A stretch of 64,000 nt of DNA. Origin: Mytilus californianus. Taxonomy: Eukaryota > Mollusca > Bivalvia > Mytilida > Mytilidae. Location of the stretch: assembly GCF_021869535.1 (NCBI RefSeq), contig NW_026262659.1:2542001-2606000 (forward strand), read 5' to 3'. A program made the translations under genes and the position numbers. Shown here one piece after another: positions 1-11,650 of the stretch; the first letter of the stretch is position 1, and each line of letters begins with the position of its first letter. The notes beneath the pieces are model-generated. The model saw only the letters and a program-made list of their open reading frames with translations, searched no databases and was not told the origin of the DNA.

Positions 1-52
1 ATGTGATGATTGAGGTGTAGTCTTTGAAAGCGTTCCTGATTTAGCTAGACAT

Positions 53-625
53 ATGAATAAGTGGTGCCCGGAAAATATTGATTTAAAAAGAAAAAGGGAA
101 AAAGAGGATGAAGACATTCCCATAAAGAAGTCTCGTGTAGACGACATTGCTATAGAAGATGGAGAAGATACGGCTTTTCTAAAATTAGCTGAACTTGCAA
201 GGGAGGCAAATGAAGATACATGTATATGGGAAGAAAAAGTTGATAAATACATGGATGGTAACATGAATGAAGACCATGCAAGACGTAAGGCCAATCGGAA
301 ACTAACAGACGAGGATATGGATCAGTTTTTGTCCAGATATAGTTGTTTGGTTGAGTATCTACTACAACTACAAAATGGCAAATTGCACGGCAAAATCATG
401 AAAATGATTACAAAACTAATTAACGATGACATGGACTACGAGAAAGCCATTAAATTAGCCGTTAGGAAATATAAACCTGTGTTGGAAAGCTATCTAGATG
501 AAGCTATTGATAACGAAACAAATGATGATGGTTCTGAAAGCGAAGATAGCATTGATGATGATGGAAAGGAAGAGGGGGAAGAGGAGGATGAAGAGGATGT
601 AGACGATGAAAGCTCAACTATATAA
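53..625 (+). CDS. Acidic-tailed ORF next to the Polinton-type integrase
   Basis: This is a 190-codon open frame with no function that I can name. Near the N-terminus is a basic, nuclear-localisation-like stretch (KRKREKE, then IKKSR). The middle is a charged helical region (about residues 50-145), and the C-terminus is a run of Asp/Glu (about residues 155-186). It ends two bases before the next open frame, which leads into an integrase on the same strand, so the two look like neighbouring genes of one mobile element. The frame is closed by a TGA at base 11, so the first Met at 53 is only a nominal start, and the true 5' part may be missing or broken. From context I infer an element-encoded protein; a nuclear or DNA-binding role is speculation. 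Confidence 0.45.
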   Translation: MNKWCPENIDLKRKREKEDEDIPIKKSRVDDIAIEDGEDTAFLKLAELAREANEDTCIWEEKVDKYMDGNMNEDHARRKANRKLTDEDMDQFLSRYSCLVEYLLQLQNGKLHGKIMKMITKLINDDMDYEKAIKLAVRKYKPVLESYLDEAIDNETNDDGSESEDSIDDDGKEEGEEEDEEDVDDESSTI

Positions 626-627
626 AT

Positions 628-1788
628 ATGAGAACGTTTTACTCTGTATATCATTCTATAGTCATCATCCCACGTGTAAAGATGGCCTCTTGGGAAAAGT
701 ACTTGAGAAATATTTATTGCAATCCAGCTAACCCAGCGAGTTTTGCAGGGCCTGATAAACTTTACAGATTTGTTCGATCAGATGGAAAATTCGTTCTCAG
801 TAAATATAGAATACGAAAATGGCTACAACGACAGGAACCATACAGTTTACAAAGACCCTTAAAAAGGTCGTTTAAGCGGAACAGAGTTATCGTTATTGGA
901 ATAGACGACCAATGGGATGTCGATTTAATGGACATGTCTAAATTTTCGAAATTTAACAGTGGATTTAATTTCATATTGGTGGTGATTGACATATTTTCCA
1001 AATATGTATGGCTAAGACCTTTAAAGAATAAGAAAGGTGAATCCGTGGCGAATGCTTTGAAACATGTTCTATCACAAGGAAGATCTCCAAACAGAATAAG
1101 AACAGATAAAGGACAATAATTCAGATCACGATAAGTAGAATCTCTCCTTAAACAGAGAAATATTCAACATCTATTTGCACAAAATACAGAAATCAAAGCT
1201 AATTACGTTGAAAGAGTGATCAAGACTATTAAATAAAAAATTATGAGATTTATCACCAGTAAGCAGTCATATGACTATGTGGATAACTTACAGAATTTTG
1301 CTAACAGCTACAACAAGACCTTCCATAGAACGATTGGCATGGCACCAGATAAAGTCACCCTATCTAAAGAGACAAACCTGTGGTGGAAAATGTATTGGCC
1401 AAAAAGATTACAACCTAAGACAAAGAATGTACGAAAACCTTTCCGTTTCAAAATCGGTGATAAAGTTCGGATTACATACATAAGGAATCCTTTTACCAGG
1501 GAATACGATGAGAAATGGAGCGGAGAGATATTTAGAATATCTCAAAGAATATTACGTGGTGGGCTTCCAGTTTATCGACTTATTGATTTTCAAGACGAAG
1601 AAATTTCAGGAACCTTCTACCAATCAGAAGTGCAGAAAGTGGATGTTCGGGAAGACGATATATGGAAAGTTGAAAACATCCTCAAAACAAAAGGGACAGG
1701 ACCCAACAAGCAATATTATCATAAATTGTTACACTGGCCAAAGAAATTCAACTCTTGGATTAAAGCTCGCGATTTATCTGATATTTGA
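628..1788 (+). pseudogene. Polinton/Maverick-type (rve) integrase with chromodomain-like tail, broken
   Basis: One frame runs from 628 to the stop at 1786-1788 but is interrupted by three in-frame TAA codons at 1117, 1132 and 1234. The N-terminal part has the integrase-core pattern: a D in VIGIDDQWDVDL, then FILVVIDIFSKYVWLRPLKN, then RTDKGQ ahead of the first stop. The C-terminal part (1243-1785) continues with an integrase-like NSYNKTFHRTIG stretch, an SH3-like patch (FRFKIGDKVRITY) and an aromatic chromodomain-like end (YYHKLLHWPKKFNSWI). In Polintons a retrovirus-type integrase with a chromodomain lies near one end of a large DNA transposon. Integrases of this kind are annotated in invertebrates as transposon-derived F54H12.3-like proteins. 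The stop codons mean this copy is dead. A gypsy-type integrase is the alternative, but no RT or RNase H lies upstream within the window. Confidence 0.7.
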
Positions 1789-3130
1789 GAGAGTTAACTA
1801 TCCCGGAAAGACTAACTTCAAGTCCCGACGGTTTACACCCCTGCACGAAATATAGCATACTGTTGGCCCTTTCGTGAGGTTAGAGATACTGTTGAGTGAT
1901 ATGCAACTCTCTATTTCTTTTTATCTCGATGTATAAAATAATTATAGATAATTTTATTCTTTATATATATTGTAAAGGCAACATGTGGATGGCTCCCCGA
2001 CCCATGTCTGTTTGAATTGACGGGGATATTATATATTGTACAAATTATTGTTGTTATCATTACAAGTGTGGTACCGAGAAGCAGAAACTTAAATAAAAAA
2101 ATAAATAAAATAGAAATACAATCACACAAAAGGAGAATCATATTGGATAATTCCTTGCTCATATTTGTATAGATTAAACCTTGAATCGATACACACAACC
2201 ACACATACACACAAACATACACAAATACTAACAATGATAAACACCGGTGCATCGTTTATCAATAAAACCTATTGAAAGTTAAAACACGCTATCGATATTG
2301 ATTGAACAATTATATTATAAAATTCGAGATTAAATACCTTTCAAAATTTCACCCCAGAAATAGTTAGATGTAAAATACTTTTTTGTTCCATTAATGTAAC
2401 GATTTACTTATACTATATTAAAAAGACACGTCCAAACATGTTAAAGGTCACTACGTACAATAACGACAAGTTAAAACACGCTTTCAATATTGATTTAACG
2501 ATTATATTATTTATATAATAACGTGTACGTCTTTTTCTTCACAGCCGTAGGTGAATAGATATATAAACAAACAAATATATATTTGATACACACTTAGATG
2601 GGTTTACCTGTATATCTATTAATAGACTGGGGATTTTCATATATCAAATTAAAATAAAAATAAAAATCATATACTTATGCATAATTAACACAAACGTAAT
2701 TAGTAACATTTAATAATGACCTTATCCTCCAGAGAAATTAATTTAATTAATTAGTCTCGTAATACCTAATGATGACGTCAGAGGGTATCCTCAATGGGTA
2801 TCCTCATGGGTATCCTCTCCCATAGGTTTAACATTAGACAAAGTGGCCCAGAACCCCCACTTCCTCTACTACTAAAGAAGATTAAGATTAAATAAATATT
2901 TCATTTTTTAATCTTCTTTTTGTAACGGTAAATAGTCTCGTTAGCAATCATTTGTTTGTCAATCATCACATGTACATGTACAGTAGCGGTGAAAGGTAAA
3001 ATTTATATTACTTGATCAGTTCCAGATGTGTAATTCGTAAAATTTATCTCTTTTATTAATTTATTCATCCATTTATTTTTGCTAGATCATATACTTCTCA
3101 AACAAAGAAATTATTTTAACAATTTGGCAG
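1789..3130. other. Non-coding flank of the Polinton-type remnant
   Basis: No gene is visible. The stretch may contain the end of the element whose integrase lies to its left, but I could not find a convincing terminal inverted repeat. A segment of about 44 bases at 2277-2320 recurs in direct orientation near 2470-2513 (both contain AGTTAAAACACGCT). At 2783-2820 the motif GGGTATCCTC occurs three times in a row. At 2873-2922 a short inverted repeat (GAAGATTAA ... TTAATCTTC) could form a hairpin. Confidence 0.4.
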
Positions 3131-3147
3131 TTTTATCTAGAATACAT

Positions 3148-3726
3148 TTATATTTTGTATTCAAGATTACATTTTGCCTGCAGTTTGTAACTATACATAA
3201 ATTCTGCTTTGAATACAGCATACACATTTATAGATTCTGTTTTCTGTTCAGACATGTAATTAGCTTTATATATACAAAACATTATTAATGTAATCAAATA
3301 ATTGATTTCATAATATTGTTCATCATTAATTTTATAACCGAATATTAAATTCTTCAATGTTAGAATATTATTATCAATATTCAGTTTTTCAAGAAGATTT
3401 TTTATTTTACTTAAGAAGTCATCAAGAAAGTGACATTTCAGAAACATATGATCATAATCCTCAGTGGTATTGCAATAATGACAATTTGAAGTATTGCAGA
3501 TATTCCACTGTTTTAATAAAGTTTTACAAGGTAGAATAAAGTGTAACAGTTTCCAACGAAACACTTTATACTTATTTTCTTTCGAATAATGATGAACAAA
3601 TTTTAATATATTACATGTTGAACCATGAATATACTCAATTTTTAACACTGTTTTCCATCGGTTAAAACCAACAGGCATTTCAATCTCATTCTGAATAAAT
3701 ACATTATAAATTTTTTTAGTGTCTAA
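3148..3726 (-). pseudogene. 3' end of a non-LTR retrotransposon (RT C-terminus, zf-RVT type)
   Basis: The minus-strand frame 3148-3678 reads as the C-terminus of a LINE polyprotein. It has KVFRWKLLHFILPCKTLLKQ followed by a CHYC...H...C zinc-binding arrangement (CNTSNCHYCNTTEDYDHMFLKC). This is the arrangement seen downstream of the RT in L1/Tx1-like LINEs. Reading further upstream on the minus strand (to about 3726) still gives related-looking sequence (IYNVFIQNEIEMPVG). No RT core motif is present, so this is a 5'-truncated copy, which is usual for LINEs. The exact clade is uncertain. Confidence 0.6.
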
Positions 3727-3889
3727 ATTTTCTAATTTTTCTATATAATTACAATTATTCTTAATGTATAAAACATAATTTGTTTTTACTTTAGTTTTCT
3801 TTGAATTTTCTTGTTGTAAAATATTAATATATTAGAAGACAAAACAATGTATAAACTTTTGTGCACGTTCATAACATTTAAATATACTT

Positions 3890-4365
3890 AACTTAACAGT
3901 AGCTGCTAGTAGTCTGTTGTTATTTATGTATTATTGTCATTTTGTTTATTTTATTTTGTTTCCTATTCTGACATCGGACTCGGACTTCTCTTATACTGAG
4001 TTTTACTGTGCGTACTGTTGTGCGTTTGTTTTTTCTACATTGGCTAGAGGTATAGGGGGAGGGTTGAGATCTCAAAAAACATGATTAACCCCGCCGCATG
4101 TTTGCGCCTGTCCCAAGTCAGGAGCCTCTGGCCTATGTTAGTCTTGTATCATTTTTAATTTTAGTTTCCTGTGTATAATTTGGAGTTTAGTATGACGTCC
4201 ATTATCACTGAACTAGTATTTGTTTAGGGGCCAGCTGAAGGACGCCTCCGGGTGCGGGAGTTTCTCGCTGCATTGAAGACACATTGTTGGCCTTCGGCTG
4301 TTGTCTGCTCTATGGTCGGGTTATTGTCTCTTTGACACATTCCCCATTTCCATTCTCAATTTTAT
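3890..4365 (+). repeat. Penelope-like element 3' tail, solo copy (family C)
   Basis: This is about 475 bases of a dispersed repeat I know to be abundant in Mytilus. Hallmarks are ATCGGACTCGGACTTCTCTT, GAGGTATAGGGGGAGGGTTG, CCTGTCCCAAGTCAGGAGCC, and the end TTGTCTCTTTGACACATTCC. The same text follows the Penelope-like RT remnant near 24.4-26 kb in this window, where it is split in two. That is why I treat it as the 3' non-coding tail of that retroelement. No coding remnant is attached here. Confidence 0.65.
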
Positions 4366-7300
4366 TAAATAAAAATCTAGGCAGACAATTATCTCAAGTT
4401 TGAAACATTAGGTATTTTAAAAACGCATTTTCATCTTTTTATTAGACAATGTAAATATCATGTCAAAGATTTGTACTTTTTAAACGTGGCTAAACTACTT
4501 AAACGAGATGTTAAAACTGTGAAACTTATGCATTAAATGGATATAAATGATAAACAGACTTGCTTACATGCTAAGAGATTGGAAGTATCGTTCGTAAATT
4601 TCTAAGGTACAAAAATGTACATTACAATAAAACTTTAACTTAGAGTAATGACATCAATTGAAACGTAATTCCATGTACAAATAAACAGACACGGGAGTAA
4701 AAAGAATTAAATAAAATAGATTCTAATCAGATTGAGACCAGGTTAAGCGAATTATATTGTGCATACATCAGTGGGACATAAAAAGTTAGAGACTGTATAT
4801 CGACCAGTAGACTTTAACGAAAATAACACTTTGTTCGTCCAAAGCGTCTTTCTGGACTTACCTTTACATTTGACAATCAGGGATGTATAAATAAGTAGAA
4901 ACGTTAGAGACTTTATCACCAAAAGGCACATCAAATCTATAGTAATATTTTGCTGAGAGAGAGGGAACCATAATAGTAATTTCTGCAGTTATCAAATGGA
5001 GTTTTAGAAAAAAAATGTTTATAAATCATGTCAATACGTAGCACTGTACGCTAACGATACTTTCTGCGATTTACAGTCCACTTGCATTGTCAAAAAGAAT
5101 TTTAAAAGGAACACAAATTAAATAAATAAATGCCACCCTAAACTCTTAAATAACAGCATAATTTTAACGGAAATAAATTCATGCTATGCGACACTTACAC
5201 GGCTGTACTTCATAGTAAATTTCACACAGCAAATTTATATATTTGATCACTGATGAAATGGGTCATTTACTGAATGAATGTGTTTTCATGTGTAGTTTTT
5301 GGGACAGGTTTTCTGTCTCTATGCCATCACAAAAGGTTTGCTAACTGCTTCAGGAATGCTGATTAGTTATAATTGTCCTTATCCAGCAAGCCAACAAATA
5401 GTTGGAAATTTTTTGAACGTTTTTTTTTTTCTGAGACATATAAAATATATGTAAAATACAGGCTTAATTGACCGTCAAACAATGATAAAACGAATACATG
5501 TAATGCTTATTTCTTAAATTGACAGATTTCGTCCGTCTCTTGTGAAGAGGATGATTCTTTGTATGAAATGTCATATCGCCGACACCTTTTGGTCTTTCAT
5601 TGCGCACGTGCACGTGTTATCTTTTTCTCTTTTTTCATTCTCGACGGTGTTTGCTTTTGATACAACAGTTAGATATCCCGGATATAAACTGATAACTGTT
5701 TATCATAAGAAACCAGCCTAAGGACAATACTCGTCAGTCTATTCCGATAATCCAGGTGACAGACAACCAATTCACCCACTTCACTTTAGAACGTAAAAGT
5801 AGCCCTTCTCTGACAAAAAATAGTGCTATTGATGTCATTGTTTACTTAAACTTGAAAGTTTATGTTCCTGTAGACGTTGATATTCTCTTCTTACATCGTT
5901 GGAGCTATGTATTTTAGCGGTAAAAGTTTGATTAAGAAAAAGAAAAAAAAAAGGATCTAGTAATAGTCGGGCCTAATTGTCATTGTACTTTTAAATTTTG
6001 TTTTCACCAACTAGAGACAAAAAGAATTATAGCGTCAAGAAGCGAAAAGAAGAAGAAAGTTTGCATACAAACTATTAAAACAATAAATTTATAGAAAACT
6101 TCAATAAATTACTGTTGATTATTTGTTGTTTTATAAAGTTTTTATTTTGTTGTATTTAGTAGCACTACAGTTAGTATACTAACGTTATAATAATAGTGAT
6201 AGACTACAGTCTTGCAATAAATTTTCGCGAAACATATTTTATTACATATTTTTTTGGTATGTATCAATCTGAACTTTTTGTAACAATCCCAGAATCATAA
6301 TCATACCACCCACAGGGAATAATGGGCCAAGACAAGCGAAAAATTGGTAAAAAATAAAGAATAGAGAAAAATGAGCGTAACAAATAAAGAATAGAGAATA
6401 ATGGAGTACTAAAATGTAAAGAATAGAGAAACAGGTCAAAATAGATAAAGAATAACGAACTTGGCAAAAACAATCAAAGAATAAAGAAATGAAACCCTAT
6501 TCCCCGAACCCTCCTGTATATACATGTATACCTTATGATTCTAATGTAACTATTTAAATATCTATCCTGTTTGGACAGAATATTTCGTGTCATGTATAAA
6601 TAAATATATAGACCTTTTGAGTCTGAAATAAATAAAGATTAGATTAGATTACAATTTGGTTTGGTCCTTTGAAGAGAAGATATATCAACCATGCCGACTT
6701 TACATAAATCTTGGTTTATGCATTTATACACTACTAGAACACACCCGCGACATCGCAGGTCCGTGACTGAATTAAAGTACCTACGCCTTATTTTAGCCTG
6801 GATTTTTAGTATTCGTATTGTCATCTGATAAAGTCATGCTGATTATAAGGTGCACAGTTTTCTCTGCTTTTATAATCTTTCTGTTTGAACCCGTCCTGGT
6901 TTTCTTACTACAACCAAAAACTGCGTGTGACAATGATTGAATTTAGTAGTGCCAATCCCGTATAATGACGAAGTTCATGTGTGATTATGACCCGTATAGA
7001 GCAAATCGCAAATACACCGTTTGGTGGTGTGCCTGACGGAAGCGGAACGTACGGATTAGGAAACAGGTAACAGGTGACATATACTATTGGTATCGGTATC
7101 GGATTAGACCCGGAACTTGTTAATTATTTGCATTACAAGTATTAGCTTTTTCTAAAAAGCTTGCCGTATTTTAGCTGCTTATATTGAGATCGGTGGTTTG
7201 TGGGTATAGGTTTTTTTTTTGGAATCTTGCACTCCAAGCACTATGAATATATAGTGTCTTTTTTCTCCTGGTTTTTGATTTTAGTTGTAGTATTGGTGGA

Positions 7301-8035
7301 TCAGGGTTATCATGGAAGGAGGCTTTATAGTCACATATGATAATATATATATATACATATATGGTTTGTAATAGCTAGAGTAACGATACAAACACTTTTT
7401 TCTTTGTTTTGTGGAATATGATTGTTTACTCTTTATGACAATGCAAGTAGTTTTAACATGCATAGTGTGTCTTGACAGTTATGTAATAGTTTGCAAGGTT
7501 ATAATCAAGTTGATAAGAAAAAAGTATTATTTACTTTTGAGGATTATGTATATGTATATGATCAATCCAAAGTTTTCCCACAAAAGGGGGGGGGGGGTCC
7601 CCTGAAAAACTCTCTAAATCCGGCTCTGACTACTATAGTTGGCCGTTCAAATATTTTTGCCGGTCGACTGATATGTATATTGAGATCCCCCCATTACTAA
7701 TTTCCAGATGTAGTATTACTGTAAGAAGATGTTTTGTGGTAATGGATTTGGAATGAAATATTAATTTTTTAATCTTTTAATATTTTGTTGTGCTTTGTAA
7801 TCTTGACATTTTTTTTTTAAGTTCTATAGATGAGAGCTCCATATTGGTATTAGCATTTAGTGCTTTATATTTGGTTGCATATGAAAGCATATGCTTTTGT
7901 TAGTTGGAATATTTATATTTTCATTTCTGATGGCAACCAGTTCATGTAATACATATAGTCAGGATTATTACTTTAATTTAGTAAGCGATAGTTGTTAGTT
8001 TATTTGTGTATGTATATTGTCATGATTGATATGGA
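4366..8035. other. Gene-poor AT-rich stretch
   Basis: I see no supported gene in these 3.7 kb. The open frames are short and lack coding character. The only structured object is the minisatellite at 6348-6490, described separately. Homopolymer runs occur at 5417-5431 (T) and 7587-7598 (G), and short AT-rich dinucleotide runs occur near 7340-7360. Confidence 0.5.
6348..6490. repeat. Degenerate minisatellite, AATAAAGAATAGAGAA core
   Basis: Four to five degenerate units with a spacing of about 32 bases share the core AATAAAGAATAGAGAA. Examples begin near 6353, 6384 and 6416, with weaker copies at about 6446 and 6476. The units differ in their spacer text, so this is an old array. Confidence 0.6.
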
Positions 8036-8165
8036 CTATATAGCTTGCTGTTTGGTGTGAACCAAGGCATCATGTTGAAGACCGTACTTCAACCTATAAT
8101 GGTTTACTTTTACAAATTGTGACTTGCATGGAGAGTTGTCTTTGGTACTGATATGACATTCTGTT
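8036..8165 (-). repeat. Dispersed repeat family B, fragment
   Basis: This is a fragment of the most frequent dispersed repeat in the window. In minus orientation it contains TAGCTTGCTGTTTGGTGTGA and ends with a GGAGAGTTGTCT-like stretch. It matches the better-preserved copy at 18490-18925. Confidence 0.6.
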
Positions 8166-9339
8166 ATATCTATCGACAAGATTGAGAACACATTGTTTTG
8201 TAATAAAACATATTTAATTCTATAATATCATATATAACAATCTATCGGTAATTTGTGCATTTTTCCTTTGATGTGTACTCTCTGATTACGTCAGTATCAG
8301 TTGACTGGTCGTGATATATAAATTATTGGGACAGTTCGCAATTGACATGCACGGGTGCGCTGTGTCAGGATCTTCTTTCCCCTTTCATTCACAAAATCAT
8401 GCATGATTTATTTTGCAGAATTGCAAGAGTGTTTTGGTGAATGAAACACTTCTCATATTGTTTGAAAGTTTCAGTAAAGTTAGTTTTGCCTTTTCGACAG
8501 ATTGTGTGAAAATTCGAACAGAATATGAATGAAAAACCCAATAAACTTTTAAAAAATGCACTATTATTAAAAGCTTTCCTTGCTTATTCACAAGGATGTA
8601 TAAATAGATCATCCATGCTATTCCGATCTGAGTTTTTATTCATACATGTACATAGTCTGGTGCTGTTCCAAGTAGTCTTTTTTTTCTGTTTCTTGAGAAG
8701 TATTTGTTTTACCTGTTCAGTCACTATAAAGTGTTACAATTAATATTTAGACGCAACACAGAATATTGACCAAAAAAGTACTGCTATCATATGAGAGGAG
8801 CTAGAAAACAAATTAAATGTACACATTTTCAACATTTTTGTGGGACCATGAAGATGTGGTTTCATTGTCAATATATAGACAGATATTCATAGACCAAAGA
8901 ACAAATAAGCAACACATTCAAAAGTAGATGTAGGATGAATTATGGAAAGAAGGGGTGCCCGGGGGCCCCAAACCTGACAAGGTTTGGTGTGGAACAAGTA
9001 AAATGTCTGCATTAACATTAAATGTAGGTTTTAAAAGGGGGACCCAGGTCGCCTTTCTGACATTAAAGGTAACCGCATATTTCTGGGCGCGGTTGAAAAA
9101 TAAATGAACATGACTTTGAAAAAGCAAGAATATAAAGCTAATAGAAATAGACCAAATTTGGGTGACATCTATTAAAATGTTTGAAATAATTGACAAGGAA
9201 TGAACTTGTTCAGATAATAAACAGTCAGCCTACAGACAATGACAGACTTGTTGCCTCCTGAAATGTCTGCTTACAGTGCTTTCCTAAAATGATTTATAAT
9301 GTGATCGTTTTCATGATGAATGCTGAGCAAACATAGATT
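8166..9339. other. No supported gene
   Basis: A minus-strand open frame at 8918-9196 (92 codons) includes a Gly/Pro-rich patch (LSGLGPPGTPSF), but I recognise no domain and cannot support it as a gene. The rest is AT-rich sequence without visible structure. Confidence 0.4.
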
Positions 9340-9525
9340 ACACCGTTGGTTTTCTCGTTTGAATTGTTTTACATTGTTATTTCGGGGCCTTTTATAGCTG
9401 ACTATGCGGTATGGGTTTTGCTCATTGTTGAAGGCCATAAGGTGACCTATAGTTGTTTATTTCTGTGTCATTTTGGTCTTTTTTGGAGAGTTGTCTCATT
9501 GGCAATCATACCACATCTTTTTTTT
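9340..9525 (-). repeat. Dispersed repeat family B, variant subtype
   Basis: This copy carries the subtype text in which the central part reads GCTGACTATGCGGTATGGG instead of GCTTGCTGTTCGGTGTGAG. It ends with AGAGTTGTCTCATTGGCAAT. The same subtype occurs at 17560-17870, 31880-32140, 32920-33440 and 44735-44960. Confidence 0.6.
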
Positions 9526-10207
9526 TATATGTATAATGACAAGATACATTTGTAAATGTTAAGTTATCCACCCAACTAAGTAAAATATATAACTGCTCGT
9601 TGAACTTCTAAAACAACGACAAATCTGCTGATTCATATCGAATCATTCAATGCTGTCAGATGCTATGTGAAAAATAAAGAAATTTAACTTTATGTATGCT
9701 TCCATTATATTCGGCATTGTTATTCAGTTATGTCCAAAGCAGAACTTATGAAACGCATGCAATAATTTATTTTCAATAGATGCATTTGAAAAATTTATTT
9801 TTCGGCACTAGTTAAGGGACGTCTATGTTCATGATGTCATGTGATCATCTATATATATAAGAATGTTTCATTAGAGTTGATTTATTAAAGAGTGCTTTGA
9901 ATCCTACTTATTGCTATTTGTCTGCCATTACTGGCCATCACAAAGGTTCACGTAAAATGTTGACGTCATAATACAAAATATCTGACGCCAAAATGGAAAA
10001 GTGATTGTTGTATGATGTCAATGGTTGAAGCGGGAGATTCTCAGGTCAGCTGGGACAGAATTCCATAAAGCGATTATAGGTGTATGGTAATTATATATGG
10101 GTACTATGTTCAGGAGGATGAATTCTAATATATATACGTAAAATACCTGTTCGATTTTGGAATAGCGTCCTGGATCTGGATTTCCTTATCAACCACCATC
10201 ATTGTTA
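9526..10207. other. No supported gene
   Basis: AT-rich sequence in which I find no coding remnant, repeat family or structured element. Confidence 0.4.
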
Positions 10208-10500
10208 CATCCAAGTCATAAACTAGAGCCTTTACATAGTCAGTTCCATCTGCCAATATCACATATTACAAATACTTATACAAATACAGCCGATAAATTA
10301 AACTCAGCACCATTGTATATTGATGATTATACATATAGTATCAGCTCATTCAGATTTGAAAATGTTAGCAAAATAGCAGCACCATCTGAAAATGGGAAAC
10401 CTTGATTATCTCGAGCATGTGAATCAAACAAATAGTAATTATCATCACGACGAAATATATTTATTGTAAGACCTGATACATTGTAATGAGAACAAATTAG
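10208..10500 (-). pseudogene. Remnant of a cysteine-protease-like (herpesvirus tegument DUB / C76-like) domain
   Basis: On the minus strand the frame contains YLFDSHARDNQGFPFSDGAA followed by LLTFSNLNELILYV. The pattern FDSHARD...G...DG.A.LL.F...L..Y is one I know from transposon-associated proteins of aquatic animals. They carry a C76-like ubiquitin-protease fold, in which the D and H of DSH are part of the active site. The frame is open for about 80 codons (10327-10569) and then runs into stops, and no catalytic Cys segment is visible upstream. The inverted-repeat element starting at 10549 lies directly upstream in this orientation and may have cut the frame. Function is inferred from the motif only. 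Confidence 0.45.
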
Positions 10501-10909
10501 AATTGGATTTATATATATCAAATGCAGTTCTATCAATTGATATATCAACAGGTCAGGAATAACCACCAATTGGTGGATTATACCTCAATTGATGTATAAT
10601 CCACCAATTGACATACAGTGGTATAGAACAATTGACGTATAATGCTAGTATGAAATAGGAGCATCATTTTGCAACTTACAACTTATTTGATGACCATTAA
10701 TGAATCCTCCGAAAGTTTCAGTTTTGTCAAAGCCTGCTGCATCTCTTGAGAATGCATGTGTACAACAATTCTTTTGTTGAAACATCTGCACTATTGACCC
10801 TAGTCAAGTATTCACAAAGAGCTCCATTCACCTGTGGAGTTGTACTCATAATCACATGACTGCAGACAGTATTGATGTCCATTGACAGGTGATTATGTAA
10901 ATGCTCTTT

Positions 10910-11650
10910 TGTTCCGACGTTGGAAAGTTCCGGGCGGAAAGAACTAACTAGCCGAAAAGTTCCTTTGTTCTTCCTCTGGTTTAAAAGTTTTACCGGAACA
11001 AAGTGACTAGTTGAAAAGTTCCAACGGAACATATCAACTAGTTAGAAAGTTCCTTTTTGCCAAATTAGTCAAAACCGGAACAAACAAACTAGCCCAAAAG
11101 TTCCAACGGAACTTATCAACCAGGCAGAAAGTTCCATTTGGAGAATTGATGCAAAGTAAAAGCGCAACATATTATATTTGAACCTTTTAAAGGGAAACCA
11201 AGATACTGATCACAAAAGTCAAAAGGAACTTATCAACTAGCCACAAAGTTCCTCTTTGGCAAATAAGTCAAAACCGGAACTAACAAACTAGCCCAAAAGT
11301 TCCAACTGAACTTATCAACCAGTCACAAAGTTCCATTTGGAGAATTGATGCAAAGTAAAAACGCAACACATTATCTTTGAACCTTTTCAAAGGGGAACAA
11401 AGATACTAGCCACAAAAGTCAAACGGAACTTATCAACTAGTCACAAAGTTCCTCTTTGTTAGGGTTAGGGTTAGGGTTAGGGTTACAGTAAACTATTCAA
11501 CTAGCTACATTGTTCCGGGACTTTTCAACTAGCTACTTTTTTCCGGAACTTTTCGTCTGCACTCGGAATAAAACAACTAGTTGGAAAGTTCCATCGGAAC
11601 GAAATAACTAGTTGAAATGTTCCGCCGGAACAAATTAACTGACGGAACAT
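10910..11650. repeat. GGAAC...AACTAG...AAAGTTCC minisatellite with nested 200-bp unit
   Basis: The motif GGAACnnAnCAACTAG followed by AAAGTTCC recurs about every 30-40 bases through some 740 bases. Within it a larger unit of roughly 190-210 bases is duplicated. Both copies contain GGAGAATTGATGCAAAGTAA (11139 and 11340) and the text leading into GAACCTTTT. GGAAC and GTTCC are reverse complements, so each small unit is itself a partial palindrome. Confidence 0.75.
11459..11485 (+). repeat. Interstitial telomere-type run, (TTAGGG)4
   Basis: Four perfect TTAGGG units plus TTA sit inside the minisatellite of the 10549-11952 element. TTAGGG is the telomere repeat of bivalves. Here it lies in the middle of a transposable element rather than at a chromosome end. 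Confidence 0.9.

Noticed and set aside
762-1001. Minus-strand frame opposite the integrase
   Set aside because: It is a shadow of the integrase coding sequence.
11459-11485. Chromosome end
   Set aside because: There are only four TTAGGG units, with unrelated sequence continuing on both sides inside a transposable element.
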